34,263 nt of DNA. Origin: Gammaproteobacteria bacterium (GTDB lineage: Bacteria; Pseudomonadota; Gammaproteobacteria; Pseudomonadales; Pseudomonadaceae). The position numbers and the translations under genes were made by a program. The notes under the pieces were generated by a model. The model was not told the DNA's origin, did not search any database, and saw only the letters and a program-made list of their open reading frames with translations. Shown piece after piece: positions 29,240 through 34,263 of the stretch. The stretch is taken from NCBI GenBank assembly GCA_018816095.1, contig JAHIWP010000070.1:1-34263 (forward strand). Direction: 5' to 3'. The stretch's first letter is position 1. Each line of letters starts with the position of its first letter.

Positions 29240-29704
29240 ATGTCCACTGATCTGTGGCGATTCGCCGAAGCACTCTATCAACGCCCCGGCGTCGAAGCCG
29301 CCTGCCTGCAATTACAGGCGCAAGGGGCTGACGTTTGCCTGCTGCTGTGCGCCGCCTGGCTGGAACGTCATCAGGTGACCTGCAATCAAGCGCGCATCGA
29401 TGCCCTGCATAGCCTGGCGCGGCCTTGGCAGCAGCAGGTAATCCAACCCCTGCGACAGGTACGGCAAGCCTGGCGCGAGCAGGCTCAACGCGATAAGCCC
29501 TTGGCGCACCTGCGCGAACAGGTGAAAAGGCTTGAGTTAGAGGCTGAGCGAGAGTTGCTGGAACGTCTGGCAGCGCAGATTCAAAACTGGCTGAACGACG
29601 CCGCAATAGCGCCCGCAGAATGGCTGGAACGCCTGGCGGGTGATGCGGCCGACCACGATGCGCTGCACAGGCTACGCACCGCGGCGGCTCAACTCACGGA
29701 CTAA
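29240..29704 (+). CDS. TIGR02444 family protein
   Basis: A 154-residue protein of the TIGR02444 family, found in gammaproteobacteria near the yheS gene, divergent from it. It starts MSTDLWRFAEALYQRPGVEAACLQLQ, the conserved segment with the WRFA..LY..PGV pattern, and has an acidic C-terminal half with helical repeats. No function is known to me. Its stop TAA overlaps the stop codon of the convergent algP gene, CTAA being shared by both ends. Start choice is by family pattern; the ribosome site is weak. Confidence 0.85.
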   Translation: MSTDLWRFAEALYQRPGVEAACLQLQAQGADVCLLLCAAWLERHQVTCNQARIDALHSLARPWQQQVIQPLRQVRQAWREQAQRDKPLAHLREQVKRLELEAERELLERLAAQIQNWLNDAAIAPAEWLERLAGDAADHDALHRLRTAAAQLTD

Positions 29705-30570
29705 ACGGCGCCAGGCGCGGCGCTGTCAGCGGCTGTAACAGGCGCTTCGACCTTGGCAGCCACTGGCTTGGCGGCCGGCTTACTGGTGGGCTTAGCTACT
29801 GGAGCTTTTTTAACGGCAGGTTTAGCGGCCGTTGTTCTGCTCGCGGCTGGCGTGGCACGGTTAGTAGCTGTCGGTGTCTTGACTGGCGGCTTTGCCGCTT
29901 GCTTGGCTGCGGCGGGTGCTTTGGCCGGTGCCTTGGCGGCTGGTTTAGCGGGCGCCTTAGCGGCCGCTGGCTTGGCCGGCGCTTTCGCCACAGGCCTTGC
30001 TACCGCAGGGGCTTTAGCCGCTGGCTTCGCCAGGGCCTTGGCCGTGCTTGCCGCAGGCTTGCGGGCGGGTTTGGCGGATGCTGTGCTGGCGGGCGCTTTT
30101 GCCGGGGCTTTGCGGGCCACGGGCTTGGCTGCAGGCTCGACCATCGCGGCCTTGGCAGTGCGACTATCCAGCGCCTTGTTCGCGGCTTCTTTGACCTTAC
30201 CGACGCCCTGAGCCAGTTTCAGGCTTTCCTGAGCGTCACGCTTAAGCCCGGCGATATAGCTGCGGGTTTCGCTTTGACGGTCTTTCAAGGTATCGAGCAG
30301 TTGCTCCAACTCAGACACCGCGTCTTTTGCTTTGGCCTGGGCCTTGGCTTTACCGGCAACGGCCGCGTCCTGCATTTTGCTGCGTGCTTTATGCAGTTTT
30401 TCCTGAGCTTTGCCGCGCTGCTTTTCCAGCTTGGCGAGCAACTTCTCAGCATCAACCAAGGCACGCGTGCACGCGTCCTCAAGATGCTCAAGCAGGCTAC
30501 TGGAAAGCTGCTGCAACAAGTGCAGTGGGGTACTCACTGAATTCTTCTTTGCGTTCTTTTTAGCCGACAT
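29701..30570 (-). CDS. algP: AlgP, histone H1-like alginate regulatory protein
   Basis: A 289-residue protein with two parts. Residues 1–140 are a charged helical domain with coiled-coil pattern; residues 145–289 are a low-complexity tail of Lys-Pro-Ala-Ala type repeats like histone H1, expected to bind DNA without sequence specificity. In P. aeruginosa AlgP (AlgR3) lies in this place near algQ and takes part in algD activation. Here the tail is shorter than in the P. aeruginosa protein as I remember it (about 350 residues). The ribosome site AGGAGG is strong. It shares its upstream region with the divergent FKBP gene. Confidence 0.93.
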   Translation of the reverse strand: MSAKKNAKKNSVSTPLHLLQQLSSSLLEHLEDACTRALVDAEKLLAKLEKQRGKAQEKLHKARSKMQDAAVAGKAKAQAKAKDAVSELEQLLDTLKDRQSETRSYIAGLKRDAQESLKLAQGVGKVKEAANKALDSRTAKAAMVEPAAKPVARKAPAKAPASTASAKPARKPAASTAKALAKPAAKAPAVARPVAKAPAKPAAAKAPAKPAAKAPAKAPAAAKQAAKPPVKTPTATNRATPAASRTTAAKPAVKKAPVAKPTSKPAAKPVAAKVEAPVTAADSAAPGAV

Positions 30571-30694
30571 GACGCGCCTCCTGGCGGATGAGATGACGTC
30601 ATACTAGACCTCCTCTCGCCTGCCTTGCCACCTCGTGCATTGAGGTGACGCACTTGGCAGGCATAATCGGCGCACCTTCGGCCGGAGATCCGCC

Positions 30695-31339
30695 ATGTCA
30701 CGCTTTACCCTGCTTCTGATCTGCCTGCTCGCACCCTGGGCTCAAGCAGATAATCATAACCATGATCTCGCCTACAGCCTGGGAGTCAGGCTCGGCGAGC
30801 GACTGCGCGATGAAGTGCCTGATTTACAGCTGCAGGCCCTGCTCGATGGGCTGCGCCAGGCCTACCACGACGAGCCGCTGGCACTGGACGCCAAGCGCAT
30901 CGAAAGCCTGTTGGCTGAGCATGAAGCGCACCTGAGCGAAGCGCCGGAACGCATCGAAAAAGCCAAGGCCGCCGAGCAGCGCTTTCTCGCTAGGGAGAAA
31001 GCCAAAGCAGGCGTGCGCGTACTGCAGGATGGTGTGCTGATGCAGGAACTGCGCGCCGGCAGCGGTCGCAAACCTGGCCCGAAAGACCGTATTCACGTGC
31101 GCTATATCGGTTTTCTGGCCGATGGCAGCCAGTTTGACGAAAGCCAGACTGCGCAGTGGTTTCGCTTGGATAGCGTAATCGCCGGATGGCGCAGCGCCGT
31201 GCAGGAGATGCCAGTGGGCGCGCAGTGGCGTTTGGTGATTCCCTCGGCCCAGGCGTATGGCGAAGAGGGCGCAGGAGATCTGATCCCACCCTACGCACCC
31301 CTGGTGTTCGAACTGGAATTGCTCGACACCAAGGAGTAG
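30695..31339 (+). CDS. Exported FKBP-type peptidyl-prolyl isomerase
   Basis: A 214-residue protein with a signal peptide (residues 1–18, cleavage after AQA likely), a helical N-terminal dimerisation segment (about 25–105, as in FkpA/FklB/Mip) and a C-terminal FKBP domain (about 108–214). Domain features: HVRYIGFLADGSQFDES, the VIAGWRSAVQEMPVGAQWRLVIP core and the AYGEEGAGDLIPPYAPLVFELELL end. Expected to be periplasmic and to assist folding. ATG with GGAG upstream. It is convergent with algQ, with four bases between the stop codons. Confidence 0.94.
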   Translation: MSRFTLLLICLLAPWAQADNHNHDLAYSLGVRLGERLRDEVPDLQLQALLDGLRQAYHDEPLALDAKRIESLLAEHEAHLSEAPERIEKAKAAEQRFLAREKAKAGVRVLQDGVLMQELRAGSGRKPGPKDRIHVRYIGFLADGSQFDESQTAQWFRLDSVIAGWRSAVQEMPVGAQWRLVIPSAQAYGEEGAGDLIPPYAPLVFELELLDTKE

Positions 31340-31343
31340 CGAA

Positions 31344-31811
31344 TCAGAGCGCTGGCGCGGCCTGTTCCTGATGGGCGTTGTGCAGGACTTCAATCAGGCA
31401 GTCCTCCAACTCGAAACGCTCATGCAAAAGCTGGCCCAGGCGTTTCAGCTCATCAAGCAGCGATGCCGAGTCAGCACAGTCGCCCGTGTCGCAGCGATCA
31501 TTGAACGCCAACGCCACTTCGGTAATCACCTCAATACGCGGGTAGATTTGCTTGGCTAACTCAAGTCCGCGCTGATCACCAAATGCTTTGGCTTCGCTGG
31601 TCAGTTGCTCATAGACCTCGAAGTGACCCGCCGACACATAGTCGACCAGGATTTCGCAGAAACTCAGCAGCGTCTTAGCAGCTGGCGCTTGCGCTGAACC
31701 GTCGATGGCGGCGTATGCCTCCACCAGTTCCTTGCGCTCTTGCAGCCAGCGGTCAATCAGCAGGTGAACTCCACCCCAGCGTTCTTGGGCGTTCTGACAA
31801 CTCTCGAGCAT
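31344..31811 (-). CDS. algQ: AlgQ/Rsd family anti-sigma factor
   Basis: A 155-residue helical protein of the Rsd/AlgQ family, which binds region 4 of sigma-70 (RpoD) and frees RNA polymerase for alternative sigma factors. Family features: [22 protein letters not shown] (9–30), [21 protein letters not shown] (about 50–70) and [19 protein letters not shown] (about 89–107). In P. aeruginosa algQ (algR2) activates algD. ATG with GAGG. No clear promoter is seen in the 194-base upstream gap. Confidence 0.95.
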   Translation of the reverse strand: MLESCQNAQERWGGVHLLIDRWLQERKELVEAYAAIDGSAQAPAAKTLLSFCEILVDYVSAGHFEVYEQLTSEAKAFGDQRGLELAKQIYPRIEVITEVALAFNDRCDTGDCADSASLLDELKRLGQLLHERFELEDCLIEVLHNAHQEQAAPAL

Positions 31812-32005
31812 GATGACCTCTACTTCCCTATTGCTATTAGTGTTGTTCGCCTGCGCCGAGACAGTTTTTTGTCAGTTCGAGCAGGGTCGGGGAAGACAGC
31901 CGTGAAGCGGCAACTTTCCGGCAGTGCTGCAGCCAGACTATTCCCGCAGGCCTAAGCCTTCAAGGCAGCTCCGGAGATAATTTCATACAAGCGTTTAACC
32001 GGTAA

Positions 32006-32548
32006 TTACTGAGCACCGTCAACCAGCCCGGGCTTATAAAAGCTCAGGGTAACCTGGCCAAGATCAATGCCCCACTTCGACATACGCGCCCGGTTAAGCA
32101 TGACTTGGCCGTCCATCAGGTACATCCAATCATCAAAATCAACGACATAGGTCGAGTCATCGACCTTCAGGCGTAGCTGGTAACGCCAATTTAGGGCATT
32201 GCCTGCAACGTGACCGACAGCCTCGCCCACCACATCATCGGCCGTGCCACGCCAACTGCCGTCAGCCTGTTTCTTCAGGGTCCAGACACGCTGTTCGGTG
32301 CTGCCATCGCTGTAGGTGAAGCGCTCGTCGAGCACACCCACATCGCCGTTCCAGGTGCCGGTCATGGCCACATGGAAGCGTTTGACCACCTCGCCGGAAC
32401 GGTTCTGAAACATGCCCCAGGCCTGCAACTCACCGTTGAAGTAATCACTCAACTCCAGGCTGGGCTGCTCACGGGCATAGTCGCTGACCTGGGGCCCCGC
32501 GCAACCGAGCAGCAACAACGCCAGGCATCCCATCAACAAGGCTCGCAT
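32006..32548 (-). CDS. DUF3833 lipoprotein
   Basis: A 180-residue probable outer-membrane lipoprotein: a hydrophobic leader with the lipobox LLGC, Cys16, and +2 Ala, which does not retain it at the inner membrane. The body matches DUF3833: SLELSDYFNGELQAWGMFQNRSG (about 31–53), YSDGSTEQRVWTLKK and a beta-rich end ...YLMDGQVMLNRARMSKWGIDLGQVTL. The ATG at 32548 with GAGGTG is preferred to a GTG two codons earlier that lies inside that ribosome site. In P. aeruginosa this position between algQ and hemY is held, as I remember, by a DsbB-type gene (dsbH). Its function is unknown to me; other DUF3833 genes occur in the cfa/lipid-modification neighbourhood. Confidence 0.88.
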   Translation of the reverse strand: MRALLMGCLALLLLGCAGPQVSDYAREQPSLELSDYFNGELQAWGMFQNRSGEVVKRFHVAMTGTWNGDVGVLDERFTYSDGSTEQRVWTLKKQADGSWRGTADDVVGEAVGHVAGNALNWRYQLRLKVDDSTYVVDFDDWMYLMDGQVMLNRARMSKWGIDLGQVTLSFYKPGLVDGAQ

Positions 32549-32571
32549 AAGCACCTCACAAAACGATTAGT

Positions 32572-33822
32572 TCAGGTGGTTACCGGTAAAGCCGGCGTGC
32601 ACAACCGTGAATCGAGCAAACTCAAACCTTCCTGATACAGGCTGTTACTGCGCGCCAGGTCACCCAACTGTGCTTGCAGACGGGCCAGTTCGGTGCAGGT
32701 TTCCGGATGACGCTGGAAGGTCAGGCTGCTTTCCAGGTAATCCTGGGCCTTACCCCACAGTTGGCTGTGCAGGCATAGTCGCCCCAACGTCAACAGCAAG
32801 CCAGCATCGTCTGGGTGCTGCTTCAACCAGCCTTCGGCCGCCTGCAACTGGCGCCCAAGATCCGATCCACGCAACAAGCCGTAAAGGCGCACCAGGGCCG
32901 TGTCGTAATGCTGTTTGAGGAAATGCCGCAGCAGCTCTTCCGCCTCAGCTTCGGCGCCCAGTTGGCGCAGTTGCTCGGCATATACTGCCACCAGCTCGGG
33001 TTGCTTATGCTGTGCTGCCGGCATGGCTTGCCAGGCCTGTTGCAACACCGCTAGAGCCGCTTGCGTGTCGCCGTCTACCTGCTGCCCCGCCTGCAACAAG
33101 CGTCCACGCCAAGCCTGGCGTTCCAGTTCGCTCAGTTCGGCATTGCCGAGGATTTTTTCTTTACGCAGATCCGGCAACAGGCCAAGCAGGGCCGACCAAT
33201 CTTCAGACTGCAGATAAAGCTGCTGCAGCTGGTGCAGCACGAGGTGGTGGTGCGGGTGGCGCGAGCGCATGACCTGCAAGGTCTCCAGCGCCTCAGCAGT
33301 CTGCCCGCGCGCCAGTTGCAGCTCAGCATGCTGCAAGGCAATCGCCAGCTCCGCTTGCGGCTGACGGTTGAGGGCCTGTTCCAGCAGGTCGTCACTGTCT
33401 TCGTATTGACCCAGCTGATGCGCAGCACGCGCCGCCCCCAGGTAACAACTCAATGGCTGCGGCGAATGGTTTGCCGCCTGTTTCAGGTGACGCAGCGCGC
33501 GCGCCCAACGGCCTTCGGCCAGGTCAAGAAAGCCCTGCTGCGATGCCACACGCACGCGGCGACGATTGTGCAAAGAGGACCAGGGGTTGAGCAAACCGCC
33601 AGATGTGACCAGCACTCTCAGGCTCAGGCGTACCAGGTAAACCAACAGCCAAACCACCAGCACCAACGCTACAAATGCCCACAAACTGGACTCATAGCGG
33701 AAGCCCTGAAAGGCAATCAGCACATAGCCCTTGTGCTCGGCCAACGGCAGACCGAACAACACCAGACTGGCGACGGCGGCGACAACCGCCAAGATCAACA
33801 GCAACCAGTAGATACGCTTCAT
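32572..33822 (-). CDS. hemY: HemY, heme-biosynthesis operon membrane protein
   Basis: A 416-residue inner-membrane protein of the gammaproteobacterial HemY family (not the Bacillus oxidase of the same name). Two hydrophobic segments (5–27 and 45–67) anchor a cytosolic or periplasmic tetratricopeptide-repeat domain; TPR-like helical pairs are visible from about 95 to 400. Its exact role in heme biosynthesis is unresolved; a scaffolding role has been suggested. ATG start overlaps the hemX stop (ATGA), the usual hemC–hemD–hemX–hemY coupling. Position before the lipoprotein gene suggests the operon may run on, with 23 bases between them. Confidence 0.94.
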   Translation of the reverse strand: MKRIYWLLLILAVVAAVASLVLFGLPLAEHKGYVLIAFQGFRYESSLWAFVALVLVVWLLVYLVRLSLRVLVTSGGLLNPWSSLHNRRRVRVASQQGFLDLAEGRWARALRHLKQAANHSPQPLSCYLGAARAAHQLGQYEDSDDLLEQALNRQPQAELAIALQHAELQLARGQTAEALETLQVMRSRHPHHHLVLHQLQQLYLQSEDWSALLGLLPDLRKEKILGNAELSELERQAWRGRLLQAGQQVDGDTQAALAVLQQAWQAMPAAQHKQPELVAVYAEQLRQLGAEAEAEELLRHFLKQHYDTALVRLYGLLRGSDLGRQLQAAEGWLKQHPDDAGLLLTLGRLCLHSQLWGKAQDYLESSLTFQRHPETCTELARLQAQLGDLARSNSLYQEGLSLLDSRLCTPALPVTT

Positions 33823-34263
33823 TGCAGCGCCTCCTGCGATGAAGCCTCGGCAGCCTCTGCGGCACTGGCCGCTGGCTTAGTCTCGCTGGGCTGCTGCAGA
33901 CGTGCGGCCTGCTTGGCCTGAATGTATGCCTGCACGGCATTCAGCGTTGGCGCCAAGTCCGGTGGTGTTACCGCAATCGGCTGCTCAGCCAATTCATCGA
34001 TGCGCGCGCGTAAGGCACGACTGTTCGGGTTATCCAGATCAAAGTGCGCATCCAACACCTCGCGCGCCTGCTGCAACGCCTGTCGATAGACGTCGCTCTG
34101 GCCATGCAACGCGCCCCATTGCGCCTGCTCCAGCGCCAGGCTGAGTGCCAGGCGCACCTGAGTCAGGCTCTGGCCGGCCAACATCGGGCGAATATTGCGA
34201 TCGGCATTGAAGTCGATGCGGAAATATTCCGCCAAGGTCTGCAAGGCGCGCTGCCACCATTGC
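33819..34263 (-). CDS. hemX: HemX, C-terminal part (truncated by window edge)
   Basis: The last 147 codons of a protein of the HemX family, cut off at the right edge of the window. The segment QWWQRALQTLAEYFRID is conserved in HemX proteins, which consist of an N-terminal membrane anchor and a periplasmic coiled-coil region. The C-terminus is Ala/Ser/Glu-rich. The label uroporphyrinogen III methyltransferase is often attached to this family but is not supported by the sequence. The stop overlaps the hemY start. Confidence 0.9.
   Translation of the reverse strand, partial: QWWQRALQTLAEYFRIDFNADRNIRPMLAGQSLTQVRLALSLALEQAQWGALHGQSDVYRQALQQAREVLDAHFDLDNPNSRALRARIDELAEQPIAVTPPDLAPTLNAVQAYIQAKQAARLQQPSETKPAASAAEAAEASSQEALQ

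Noticed and set aside
29701-30136. Direct repeats in algP as a CRISPR or VNTR locus
   Set aside because: The repeats are degenerate, codon-phased and encode the known AlgP tail; there are no spacers of uniform length.
29753-30211. Hydrophobic Ala/Gly/Leu-rich frame opposite the algP tail, looking like a membrane protein
   Set aside because: It arises from the complement of Lys-Pro-Ala repeats, which encode Gly/Ala/Leu in reverse; no ribosome site.

Overview
The window is an ordinary, densely packed stretch of a Pseudomonas chromosome. The gene order ubiI–(DUF4442)–ubiH–pepP–ygfB / zapA–6S RNA–ygfA … ubiD–rho–trxA / ppx–ppk–hemB … yheS–algP–FKBP–algQ–hemY–hemX follows, as I remember it, the P. 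aeruginosa PA5221–PA5258 segment. HemB is of the Pseudomonas Mg2+-dependent type and AlgP and AlgQ are Pseudomonas landmarks. By eye the GC content is lower than in P. aeruginosa, so another Pseudomonas species is likely; the species cannot be named from this. I see no phage, integrase, CRISPR array, tRNA or toxin system, and no gene-free gap longer than 300 bases.

Region 1 (1–5340, minus strand) is the ubiquinone hydroxylase operon: ygfB, pepP, ubiH, a DUF4442 hotdog protein and ubiI. A 239-bp element with perfect 15-bp inverted ends fills the gap between the DUF4442 gene and ubiI. Region 2 (5629–7007, plus) holds a small coiled-coil gene, zapA, 6S RNA with its promoter, and the folate gene ygfA. 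Region 3 (7033–9404) holds a 43-residue membrane protein, an EVE-domain protein, a secreted FliL-like protein and a quinone oxidoreductase that ends at a bidirectional terminator.

Region 4 (9414–13829, minus) is trxA, rho, ubiD and a ferredoxin-type flavin/iron–sulfur reductase whose start overlaps the ubiD stop. Region 5 (14109–18882) has the convergent polyphosphate pair ppx and ppk, with hemB upstream of ppk. Region 6 (19126–25839) contains a sterol-desaturase-type hydroxylase, elbB, a hotdog thioesterase, a REP-pair hairpin, yaiI, a secreted cytochrome c–FTR1 iron permease fusion with a palindromic operator candidate, an SDR and a LysE-type exporter.

Region 7 (25922–29704) is yheS (ABC-F), a small MscS channel and a TerC protein in one tight minus-strand operon, with a TIGR02444 gene divergent from it. 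Region 8 (29701–34263) is the alginate-regulation/heme end: algP, an exported FKBP isomerase, algQ, a DUF3833 lipoprotein, hemY and the C-terminal part of hemX, which runs off the right edge.

Functionally the window is housekeeping: three ubiquinone enzymes (UbiI, UbiH, UbiD), tetrapyrrole synthesis (HemB, HemX, HemY), transcription control (Rho, 6S RNA, AlgQ/Rsd, AlgP), division (ZapA), redox (TrxA) and polyphosphate metabolism. I found no convincing new multi-gene system. The best leads are the MITE-like element in the ubi operon, the hotdog protein between the two Ubi hydroxylases, the palindrome before the iron permease gene, and the DUF3833 lipoprotein between algQ and hemY.
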